NCBI RefSeq assembly: GCF_026552795.1
Contig: NZ_JANFPI010000003.1
Span: 372,001 to 436,000, forward strand
Direction of reading: 5' to 3'
Source: Ectorhizobium quercum
GTDB lineage: Bacteria; Pseudomonadota; Alphaproteobacteria; Rhizobiales; Rhizobiaceae
Length of the DNA: 64,000 nt
The notes under the pieces: generated by a model
The model's input: only the letters and a program-made list of their open reading frames with translations
Told to the model about the DNA's origin: nothing
Database searches by the model: none
Part shown: piece by piece, positions 58,007-64,000 of the stretch
Numbering within the stretch: the stretch's first letter is position 1
Layout of the letters: each line of letters opens with the position of its first letter
Program-made: the position numbers and the translations under genes

Positions 58007-58313
58007 ACGCGTACGCCTCGTCACTAACTCGCTCATCGAGCGGGAAATCCTCGCCGGGCGCATGCCGCATTCGCCCGCCCGGAGGTTTCCGTCCCGATTA
58101 CGCGTCCATTCCCTACTTTTTGTAAAGAGCAGGGAATGTCCGCCATTCCTTCGAAGGTGGCTTGCCGTCCGGCGCTGTGCAACAGCGCCATCATGCGCCA
58201 TTCCGGCCGACCGGCCTGTTGCCTCCGTAAATCTTCCCAGTCGTATCGTAGTGACACAGAAGGGTCCCTGACACAATCGACACGAGGGCAGGCACCGTGC
58301 GCGGGAACCTTTG

Positions 58314-58328
58314 TTAACAGAATTTTAG
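58314..58328 (+). promoter_or_regulatory. CtrA-box-like site 1 (TTAA-N7-TTAG)
   Basis: TTAACAGAATTTTAG fits the TTAA-N7-TTAA consensus of the cell-cycle regulator CtrA with one mismatch. A second site of the same form lies 62 bases further on; the two share TTAAC-N4-TTTTAGG. Confidence 0.45.
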
Positions 58329-58375
58329 GAACGGTTTAGACGAAAAGCCAAGCACTATTCGACATTTAGTGGATA

Positions 58376-58390
58376 TTAACCATCTTTTAG
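58376..58390 (+). promoter_or_regulatory. CtrA-box-like site 2 (TTAA-N7-TTAG)
   Basis: TTAACCATCTTTTAG, same form and same single mismatch as site 1. It lies 109-123 bases upstream of the Hpt gene start. Confidence 0.45.
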
Positions 58391-58498
58391 GGTTTTCGCC
58401 GTCATTGCGCCGGAATTTAACGGAATAGGAGAGCGCTGCCCGAGATGGTTTTCCATCGGAAGATCGCGCAAAAACGACAAACGCAGGAACACGGAACA

Positions 58499-58867
58499 AT
58501 GGCAGCGCTTAATATTGCCTTCGATGCCCCCGATAATTCGCGCACTGCGCGTCCCTCGAAAAGCCGTCCGATCGACCTTGTCCATCTGGCCACCCAGACC
58601 GCCGGCGACAAGAACCTGGAGGCCGACGTGCTTCACCTTTTCGCCAGGCAGGCGCGCACCGCGCTCGGCGAACTCGCCAATGCCGATACGAAGGGCGTGA
58701 AGGCCACCGCCCACCGCCTGAGGGGTGCGGCAAGTGCCGTCGGCGCGTTCGAGGTCGCCAGGCTGGCGGGCGAGGTCGAGGAAAAACCCGCCGACGTTTC
58801 CCTCAAGGCGAACCTTGCCGCGGCGGTTCTCGACGCCGAGAACTTCATCCTCAAGCTGAGCCGCTGA
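58499..58867 (+). CDS. Hpt domain-containing phosphotransfer protein
   Basis: 122-residue stand-alone histidine phosphotransfer protein. The four-helix Hpt core has the phospho-histidine in ATAHRLRGAASAVGAFEVA (His72). The first 25 residues are probably disordered. It would pass phosphate between a hybrid kinase and a response regulator, neither encoded nearby. ATG 58499 is used; the frame reaches back to 58445 with no ribosome site. The divergent neighbour is the growth-pole gene, and CtrA-box-like sites lie in between, so a cell-cycle role is plausible but unproven. Confidence 0.85.
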   Translation: MAALNIAFDAPDNSRTARPSKSRPIDLVHLATQTAGDKNLEADVLHLFARQARTALGELANADTKGVKATAHRLRGAASAVGAFEVARLAGEVEEKPADVSLKANLAAAVLDAENFILKLSR

Positions 58868-58895
58868 CAGACCGGTTCATCGTCGGACATTTCAG

Positions 58896-58923
58896 AAGGC
58901 GGTGCCAGGCGCGCCGCCTTTTT
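58896..58923 (+). terminator. terminator of the Hpt gene
   Basis: AAGGCGG/CCGCCTT with a loop of 11 bases followed by TTT, 28 bases after the stop. Confidence 0.75.
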
Positions 58924-59040
58924 GCATGTGCGAAAACGGAGCATGAAACGGGCGGGAAAAGGCTTCACACGCAAACGGAATTTGCTCTATGAACCTTGAG
59001 CAAGGTTTTTCTGCAACTGCCATTTCTCGGGAATTTAAAG

Positions 59041-59361
59041 ATGACAAAATTGACGATCGTCGCCTTTGACGGCCAGCGTTTCGATATCGATGCCACCGAC
59101 GGCTCTACCGTGATGGAAAATGCGGTGCGCAATTCGGTTCCCGGGATCGAGGCCGAATGCGGCGGTGCTTGTGCCTGTGCCACCTGTCATATCTATGTTG
59201 ACGAGGCCTGGACGGAGAAAACGGGTGAGCCCGAGCCGATGGAGGAGGACATGCTGGATTTCGCGGTGGATCTGCGCCCGACCTCGCGCCTGTCCTGTCA
59301 GATCAAGATTTCGCCCGATCTCGACGGCCTGGTCGTCCATGTGCCGGAGCGGCAGGCCTGA
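59041..59361 (+). CDS. adrenodoxin-type 2Fe-2S ferredoxin
   Basis: 106-residue electron carrier. The four cluster cysteines are in [12 protein letters not shown] (Cys-x5-Cys-x2-Cys) and RLSCQIK. This is the vertebrate-like or putidaredoxin class, used with ferredoxin reductases for P450s, Fe-S cluster assembly or heme-related steps. ATG 59041 is the start, giving the family's usual length. No partner oxygenase is adjacent. Ends before a bidirectional stem-loop shared with the convergent DUF922 gene. Confidence 0.94.
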   Translation: MTKLTIVAFDGQRFDIDATDGSTVMENAVRNSVPGIEAECGGACACATCHIYVDEAWTEKTGEPEPMEEDMLDFAVDLRPTSRLSCQIKISPDLDGLVVHVPERQA

Positions 59362-59373
59362 CGCAAAACCGTT

Positions 59374-59407
59374 CGGGCGCGATCCGGGCCACGCCGGGAC
59401 GCGCCCG
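59374..59407. terminator. bidirectional stem-loop between ferredoxin and DUF922 genes
   Basis: An 8-bp perfect outer stem (59374-59381 with 59400-59407) with an inner CCGG pair, exactly filling the gap between the two convergent genes. Confidence 0.65.
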
Positions 59408-60043
59408 TCACCGCTCCTGTTGCGCGGCCCGGTGCCTGAGCAGGCGCGTCAGTCGCTTTTCGAAATTCAGCGCCTCCACCCGGTCGAAACGGGCCTGGTC
59501 CGCGTCATGCTCCGCGCTCGTCCTTTCGGTGACTTCGGACGCTTTCTTTTGCAGCTCCGCGCAGGTGCGCGTCGAGGTCAGGCGGCTCAGGCGGTTTTCC
59601 AGCGTCCGGGCGTAATTGCGGGCAATTTCTGCATGGCGTTCCTCGTGGCGCTTGATATCGGCGGCCAGCGTGTCCCACAGAAGCGCCATTTCGCCGTTTG
59701 CCCGGTTGCGGTTTCTCCAGCGGGGAAGGGTTATCTTCGTGTTCAGCGTCACCTTCACGTCGCGGACACGACAGCGGCCGCCTTCCTCGGCATAGGAAAT
59801 CTCGCCGCCGAAACGGATCTCGGTCGTGCCGGGATGGCGCGAGCCCGTGCTTCTCGTCATCGGGCCGTGCCGTGCCAGTTCGCGGTCGATTTCCGCCGAA
59901 GTGCGCCCACCAATGGTATAATACCGGATGGATTTGCTGACGACCGTTTCGGCTGCCGCGTCGCCGGCGCCGGCGGCCAGCGCCAGTATCAGGACGAGTG
60001 GGGTGGCCAATCGGCTGTTAAGGATCATTCCGGCTGTCCGCAT
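59408..60043 (-). CDS. DUF922 secreted putative Zn-protease
   Basis: 211-residue exported protein. A signal peptide ends near GAGDAAAE. The mature part begins VVSKSIRYYTIGGRTSAEIDREL, typical of DUF922, and carries the His-Glu-x-x-His-like segment IKRHEERHAEIAR that led to the predicted metalloprotease role. The C-terminal third is helical and charged. Proteolysis is unproven for the family. The start could be ATG 60043, 60028 or 60070; the signal peptide fits the first two. Divergent from folP. Confidence 0.85.
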   Translation of the reverse strand: MRTAGMILNSRLATPLVLILALAAGAGDAAAETVVSKSIRYYTIGGRTSAEIDRELARHGPMTRSTGSRHPGTTEIRFGGEISYAEEGGRCRVRDVKVTLNTKITLPRWRNRNRANGEMALLWDTLAADIKRHEERHAEIARNYARTLENRLSRLTSTRTCAELQKKASEVTERTSAEHDADQARFDRVEALNFEKRLTRLLRHRAAQQER

Positions 60044-60117
60044 GTTGAACTCGGCGCGACCTTGGGGCATAGGCCAGCCAAGTGCAATATGCGCGGCAAA
60101 GAAAACGGGGCACGACC

Positions 60118-60996
60118 ATGACGACCGATGGCAGGGTTGAAAGCGACGGGACGCATTGGAGGACGGCGCATGGCCGCTCGCTCGACATTTCCGGCCGCGG
60201 CAGGATCATGGGGATCGTCAACGTCACGCCCGACTCCTTTTCCGACGGCGGCCGCTTTGACCGGGTGGATGCCGCCCTTGTCCATGCGCTGGCACTGGTG
60301 GGCGAGGGGGCGGATATCGTCGATATCGGCGGTGAATCGACCCGCCCCGGCGCGGCACCGGTGAGCGCGGCCGAGGAGCAGGACCGCGTCTTGCCGGTGA
60401 TCGAGCGCCTTGCGAAGGAAGGCCCGGTTCTGATCTCGGTCGATACCTATCGCGCCGAGACCGCCCGTCTTGCAATCGAGGCCGGCGCGCATATCGTCAA
60501 CGACGTGTTCGGCTTGCAGAAGGAGGCGGCGATGGCCGGTGTCGTCGCGGCTGCGGGAGCGGGCGTCTGCATCATGCACACCGGCCGGGGCCGCGAGACG
60601 CTTGCCGATGTCGTGTCCGACCAGCATGCGTTTCTCGACCGTTCGCTGGAGATTGCGGCTGGGGCCGGAATCGGCCGGGAGCAGATCGTTCTCGATCCCG
60701 GTTTCGGATTTGCCAAGGATGTGCGGGAAAACGTGGAACTGATGGCCCGTTTCGGTGAACTGGCCGGTTTCGGCCTGCCGCTTCTGGCCGGCACGTCGCG
60801 CAAGCGGTTCGTGGGCGCGCTCACCGGCCGCGACGATCCCGGCGAGCGAGACGGCGGCACGGCGGCCACGACGGTGATCCTGCGCATGGCGGGTGCCGCC
60901 GTCTTCCGGGTCCACAACGTCGCCGCGACGCGGGACGCGCTCGCGGTTGCCGATGCCGTTCTCGCCGCGCGCCGCAGCCTGAATGTCCGGTCATGA
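60118..60996 (+). CDS. folP: dihydropteroate synthase
   Basis: 292-residue TIM-barrel enzyme joining p-aminobenzoate to dihydropterin pyrophosphate in folate synthesis; target of sulfonamides. Signatures: IMGIVNVTPDSFSDGGRF (residues 31-48), DIGGESTRPGA, ISVDTYRAETA, NDVFGLQ and the late GTSRKRFVGAL. ATG 60118 is used. The next gene, folB, begins ten bases after the stop. Confidence 0.95.
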   Translation: MTTDGRVESDGTHWRTAHGRSLDISGRGRIMGIVNVTPDSFSDGGRFDRVDAALVHALALVGEGADIVDIGGESTRPGAAPVSAAEEQDRVLPVIERLAKEGPVLISVDTYRAETARLAIEAGAHIVNDVFGLQKEAAMAGVVAAAGAGVCIMHTGRGRETLADVVSDQHAFLDRSLEIAAGAGIGREQIVLDPGFGFAKDVRENVELMARFGELAGFGLPLLAGTSRKRFVGALTGRDDPGERDGGTAATTVILRMAGAAVFRVHNVAATRDALAVADAVLAARRSLNVRS

Positions 60997-61006
60997 GGAG
61001 GGCGCC

Positions 61007-61375
61007 ATGAGTGGCACATATCGTATCTATCTGAAGAATTGCGCTTTCTTCGCCCGCCACGGGGTGATGGACGAAGAGAAGGTTCTCGGCCAGCGCTTTT
61101 TCGTCGATGCCGAACTGATCGTTGCGGATCGCGATGCGCTCGATCGCGACGATATCGCGGGAACGGTCCATTACGGCGAGGTGTTTCAGGTAATCGAGGC
61201 GGTGGTCACAGGGGAGCGCTTCTACCTGATCGAAGCCCTGGCAAGACGCATAGGCCGCGTCGTGTGCGAGCGCTTTCCCGATGTGGTCCGCGCCTCGATC
61301 ACGGTGCGTAAACCTTCCGCGCCGGTGCCCGGCGTGCTCGATTATGTCGAGGTGACGGTCGATCATCCCGCCTGA
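61007..61375 (+). CDS. folB: dihydroneopterin aldolase
   Basis: 122-residue folate-pathway enzyme that converts 7,8-dihydroneopterin to 6-hydroxymethyl-dihydropterin. Key segments: YLKNCAFFARHGVMDEEKVLGQRF with the catalytic region, DTVHYGEV-like GTVHYGEVFQVIE, and VRKPSAPVPGVLDYVEV. GGAGGG lies just before ATG 61007. In most rhizobia folK follows; here the next gene is unrelated and on the other strand. Confidence 0.95.
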   Translation: MSGTYRIYLKNCAFFARHGVMDEEKVLGQRFFVDAELIVADRDALDRDDIAGTVHYGEVFQVIEAVVTGERFYLIEALARRIGRVVCERFPDVVRASITVRKPSAPVPGVLDYVEVTVDHPA

Positions 61376-61431
61376 TCGGTCCGCAGCGCCCGGCGAAAGG
61401 CCGACGCTATGTCGCGCGATGCGCTTTCCGG

Positions 61432-61983
61432 TCAGCGGATCGAGCCGACCGCCATCGTGTCGGGCTGGCGGCCGAGCGTCATGCCGATCACCGGAACCAT
61501 ACGGTCCTCGACCTTCACGGAGATCGTCACATTCATCGAGTTCTGGTCGTCGACCCGGGCGACGAGCGCGCCGTTGAGCTGCGCGCGGCTGATACCCATC
61601 ACGGCACGGTTGTTGGCCACGGTGCCCGACACGATGTCGAGGCCCTTGCCGGCCGCGCCGTCGAGGAACGTGCCGGTATAGCCGTTGCCCTTGGCGGCAA
61701 TGAAAGCGGACATGGGCTGGGTGAAGACGCCGACGCGGCAGGTTCCGTCCAGCTTGATGCCGGCTTCCTTGCCTTCGGCGGGCTCGCCCTTCAGCGTGCA
61801 GTTGAACTTGGTGCCCTTGTATTTTCCGGCGACGATTTCTCCCGGCCCCTTCCATTCTCCGGCAACGGAATCGAAGAAGGCCTTGTCGCGCGGACCCGCT
61901 TCGGCTGCGGTTCCGGAAAGCGTGGCAAGCATGACGGCGATGGCGGCGTGACCGCCGGCGAGCGAAAAGATGCGCGAATACAT
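61432..61983 (-). CDS. secreted protein of unknown function
   Basis: 183-residue exported protein with a signal peptide ending near GTAAEAG. The mature sequence begins KAFFDSVAGEWKGPGEIVAGKYKGTKF, then a beta-rich pattern with VGVFTQPMSAFI and LDGAAGKGLDIVSGTV, which recalls small lipocalin-like or DUF1579-type barrels, though I cannot place it in a family. AGGGAAAG precedes ATG 61983. Two cysteines (CTLKG and CRVGV) may form a disulfide. Confidence 0.8.
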   Translation of the reverse strand: MYSRIFSLAGGHAAIAVMLATLSGTAAEAGPRDKAFFDSVAGEWKGPGEIVAGKYKGTKFNCTLKGEPAEGKEAGIKLDGTCRVGVFTQPMSAFIAAKGNGYTGTFLDGAAGKGLDIVSGTVANNRAVMGISRAQLNGALVARVDDQNSMNVTISVKVEDRMVPVIGMTLGRQPDTMAVGSIR

Positions 61984-62131
61984 GTTACTTTCCCTGACAA
62001 GCAGCGATCTCGTTACCGTCACTCTAGCCTGCGAATGGTTAACGAGGGGTTGATTGCAGGATAACGGATTCACCATGTCCGGCAATCCTTTCTTTACCGG
62101 CCGGCCCGCGGGCGTGTTCACCGGAGGGGCT

Positions 62132-62602
62132 TTAGGCGCCCGGCCGCCCGATGCGGCACTGGAAGCAATTGTTGCGGGCCGAGCGCACATGCACATAGGC
62201 GACGTCGTCGCGCGCCAGCAATTGCGCCGCATAGGCCGCGATGCGCGTCGTCGGCGTGACGGCGCCCGTGCCGTAGACGATCCGGTCGTTAGGGCCATAG
62301 CCGCGGACGATATAATCGGGGCTGTTCAGCATCGGCGGCAGGATTTCGGCGGCTTCGTAGCGCGGGCAGGCCGCTGCATGCAGGAAGATCGGCCCCGTCT
62401 CGGCATAAGGCTGAAGGGTCGGAAACGGCCGGTAGGCCAGAACCGGCATCGGTTCGCCGGCGTCGATGAGGCCGAGGCAATGCCGGCAGGGCATGCCGCC
62501 GGGGGAGGTCAGCCGCTCCGGCGCGTTGCCATAGGCATCGGCTTGCCCGGCGCGAAACGCTTCGGCCTGGCCGGAGGGGATGGCGGTGAAATGAACGGTC
62601 AT
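62132..62602 (-). CDS. DUF1203 family protein
   Basis: 156-residue cytoplasmic protein of the DUF1203 family, function unknown. It has a zinc-like pattern CRHCLGLIDAGEPM near residue 37, LAYRPFPTLQPYAETGPIFLHAAAC, and a closing NNCFQCRIGR; the arrangement of four or five cysteines and histidines suggests metal binding. AAGGAG is seven bases before ATG 62602. Sits between the secreted protein and the OmpA-domain gene, all minus strand. Confidence 0.88.
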   Translation of the reverse strand: MTVHFTAIPSGQAEAFRAGQADAYGNAPERLTSPGGMPCRHCLGLIDAGEPMPVLAYRPFPTLQPYAETGPIFLHAAACPRYEAAEILPPMLNSPDYIVRGYGPNDRIVYGTGAVTPTTRIAAYAAQLLARDDVAYVHVRSARNNCFQCRIGRPGA

Positions 62603-62676
62603 GGCAGTCTCCTTTCGATAGCGCCTTGATGCGCCGCCGAAAGGAGAGAAGCCACCCGATTTCCGTCGATGTGCGA

Positions 62677-63228
62677 TCAGCGCACGAATTCGTCGATCCG
62701 GCGGATCGTCACGCGCCGGTTGCGCCATTCCTCGCGCTGTGTGTTGACCAGCAGGTAACGCTCGCCGTAGCCGACGGTATCGAGCGCGCGCGGCGGGATG
62801 CGGAAGTCGCGGACCAGTACCCGTTTCATCGCCGCGGCGCGCGCTTCGGACAGGGCGAGGTTGGAGGCGTCCGAGCCGACGGCGTCCGTATGCCCCTCGA
62901 TGAGGAAAACCGCGCTGCGGCGGCGGCTCAGGATACGTTCGAGCGCCGTGCCGATTTCACGAATCTTGCCGTATTCCGAGCGGGGAATGTCTGCCGAGCC
63001 GAAGGCGAAGTTGATCGACTGGATATCGATCGACGGCGCCATCCGTCGCAGGTCCGGCCGGCGCTTGAACTCGCGGATGTCCACCCGGTCGCGCGGCGCA
63101 ACGTTGCGGCCGGACGGCGCTTCGAGACGGCGCATGATGGCATCTGCCGATGGCATCTGCTGGGCAAGCGCAAGGCCCGGGGCCGCCGCCGTGGCGGCGA
63201 GAGCGAGCAGGAAAGCGCGGCGGTTCAT
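62677..63228 (-). CDS. OmpA-domain envelope protein
   Basis: 183-residue exported protein with a twin-arginine-like signal (NRRAFLLALAATAAAPGLALA). A short linker leads to an OmpA-type peptidoglycan-binding domain: INFAFGSADIPRSEYGKI, LIEGHTDAVGSDASNLALSEARA and GYGERYLLVNTQREEWRNRRVTI. It lacks a lipobox and a beta-barrel, so it is likely a soluble periplasmic protein that binds the cell wall. AAGGAGG before ATG 63228. Confidence 0.9.
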   Translation of the reverse strand: MNRRAFLLALAATAAAPGLALAQQMPSADAIMRRLEAPSGRNVAPRDRVDIREFKRRPDLRRMAPSIDIQSINFAFGSADIPRSEYGKIREIGTALERILSRRRSAVFLIEGHTDAVGSDASNLALSEARAAAMKRVLVRDFRIPPRALDTVGYGERYLLVNTQREEWRNRRVTIRRIDEFVR

Positions 63229-63290
63229 GGTGTCCTCCTTGGGTTCTTTTGTTCGAACCCATCCTGGAGGATTCCGGCTGAAGGAAAGAT

Positions 63291-63313
63291 GAACCGCCGG
63301 TTGGCGGCGGTTC
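63291..63313 (-). terminator. terminator of the GNAT-containing gene
   Basis: A 9-bp perfect stem (63291-63299 with 63305-63313), followed on the minus strand by ATCTTTCCTT. Placed 30 bases after the stop. Confidence 0.75.
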
Positions 63314-63343
63314 AGGTTTGGGCGGACCTGTCCGGCGCCCGCC

Positions 63344-64000
63344 TCAGCCGCGCAGGTCGCGCTTGAAGATCGCCAGGAGTTCGGCGTCGGTGATCGGGTC
63401 CACCAGCGTCTCGTAGGTCTGATAGGGCTCGAAACCGTAGCGCTGGTAAAGCTGGAGCGCGCGGGGATGATCCAGCGTGTTCGTCGAGACGGTCACTTTC
63501 TGCGGATCGAGCGCCCAGGCGGCATAGAGGGCCTGAAGCAGGAACCACTTGCCGACCCCGAGACCGATCGCGTGCTCGAACAGGCCGAAATAGGCGAGTT
63601 CCACCACCTCGTCGCTCTTCTGGAAAAGCTCGAAATAGCCGGCCGGCGCGCCGTTGACGTGCAGAACCGTTACCGATGTCTTCGGGTCGTCGAGGACGGA
63701 TTTCAGCTCGATATCGCTCATGCGCAGGCGTTCGTGCCAGTGATAGCGCATGCCGACCTGCGTGTATAGAAAGCGGTAGAAGGGCAGCGGAATGTTGGTG
63801 GCGCGGATGAGAGCGGTCTGGATGTTGACCGGCACGGCAAGGCTGGCCTTGGGCGGAGCCGTCATTTCCAGAAGCGTCACATGCGCCTTCAGCGGCGCAT
63901 AGTCCGGCTTCGTTACGGCATCGGCCTCGCCGGTTACGATGGCCGTTTCGGGCAGGCTTCCCCATTCGGACCACGAGCCGTCATAAAGGCTGTAATCATC
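63344..64000 (-). CDS. sulfurtransferase C-terminus fused to GNAT acetyltransferase (partial)
   Basis: The frame is open from the window edge to the stop at 63344, giving 218 visible residues with no stop between two different parts. The first, DDYSLYDGSWSEWGSLPETA, is the typical end of a 3-mercaptopyruvate sulfurtransferase (SseA, rhodanese fold). The second, from about base 63910, is a GNAT acetyltransferase: PDYAPLKAHVTLLEMTAPP, then TQVGMRYHWHERLRMSD, VLHVNGAPAGYFELF and GLGVGKWFLLQAL (acetyl-CoA loop). Between 63881 and 64000 no ATG, GTG or TTG occurs in frame, so a separate GNAT gene would have to start at GTG 63880, cutting off conserved residues. In related rhizobia the two are separate neighbouring genes. 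An in-frame fusion is the simplest reading. Confidence 0.65.
   Translation of the reverse strand, partial: DDYSLYDGSWSEWGSLPETAIVTGEADAVTKPDYAPLKAHVTLLEMTAPPKASLAVPVNIQTALIRATNIPLPFYRFLYTQVGMRYHWHERLRMSDIELKSVLDDPKTSVTVLHVNGAPAGYFELFQKSDEVVELAYFGLFEHAIGLGVGKWFLLQALYAAWALDPQKVTVSTNTLDHPRALQLYQRYGFEPYQTYETLVDPITDAELLAIFKRDLRG

Larger units (their letters stand above)
58007..58498. other. 492-bp divergent promoter region between GPR and Hpt genes
   Basis: Contains two CtrA-box-like sites (58314-58328 and 58376-58390) in an AT-richer block nearer the Hpt gene. No further gene is recognised; short frames lack ribosome sites. Confidence 0.5.

Noticed and set aside
63880..63880. Separate GNAT gene starting with GTG at 63880
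   Set aside because: Possible, but it lacks a clear ribosome site and would cut off the PDYAPLKAH segment that belongs to the GNAT part; the open frame from the sulfurtransferase is the simpler reading.

Overview
The window is GC-rich, densely coding DNA from an alphaproteobacterium, most likely a member of the Rhizobiaceae (Hyphomicrobiales). The clues are a giant growth-pole-ring (GPR/RgsE-type) polar growth protein, a class II DAHP synthase, an IolC fused to a DUF2090 aldolase domain, a malic enzyme fused to a phosphotransacetylase-like domain, DUF1403 and DUF2865 proteins, and chemoreceptors ending in the tetrapeptide WEEF. Nothing looks like a prophage, IS element, CRISPR array, rRNA or tRNA; this is mostly ordinary chromosomal or chromid-like sequence with local decay.

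Layout. 1-5.4 kb: the 3' part of an RND efflux pump, a small receiver-like protein and an OmpR-type two-component system; the last two share a 16-bp upstream motif. 5.6-8.7 kb: an FAD monooxygenase, then a DUF1403 gene overlapping a stand-alone scpB. 8.7-10.5 kb: queE-queD-queC on the minus strand behind a class I preQ1 riboswitch. 10.6-15.4 kb: an AI-2E transporter and a proXWV-type betaine importer. 15.4-21.2 kb: signalling genes (orphan ParD, EAL-PAS-PAS, PAS-GGDEF, membrane chemoreceptor). 21.4-26.1 kb: a decayed inositol (iol) operon in which iolR, iolC and iolB are intact, iolD and iolE have collapsed into one 172-codon fusion remnant, and a following Gfo/Idh/MocA dehydrogenase is frameshifted. 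26.5-31.5 kb: a Dps-like protein, a soluble PAS-PAS chemoreceptor and a FadL-type porin. 32-41.4 kb: gor, a LysR regulator, DAHP synthase, an LtaS/OpgB-type sulfatase-fold transferase with a PhoB-box-like site upstream, nadE, and bluB behind a cobalamin riboswitch. 41.4-51.1 kb: a DUF2865 protein, malic enzyme, UDP-diacylglucosamine hydrolase-like phosphoesterase, a DgcA-type epimerase, and an mla lipid-transport operon (permease, ATPase, MCE protein, lipoprotein). 51.3-58.9 kb: a SugE exporter, the giant GPR homologue and a divergent Hpt protein with two CtrA-box-like sites between them. 59-64 kb: a ferredoxin, a DUF922 protein, folP-folB without an adjacent folK, a secreted protein, a DUF1203 protein, an OmpA-domain protein, and at the edge a frame joining a sulfurtransferase C-terminus to a GNAT acetyltransferase.

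Three copies of a palindromic dispersed repeat, resembling rhizobial intergenic mosaic elements, sit just after genes at 31.6, 36.4 and 51.2 kb. The most interesting points are the collapsed but still translationally coupled iol operon, the DUF1403-ScpB pair, the GPR/Hpt locus with CtrA-like sites, the riboswitches and PhoB-like site, and the sulfurtransferase-GNAT fusion.
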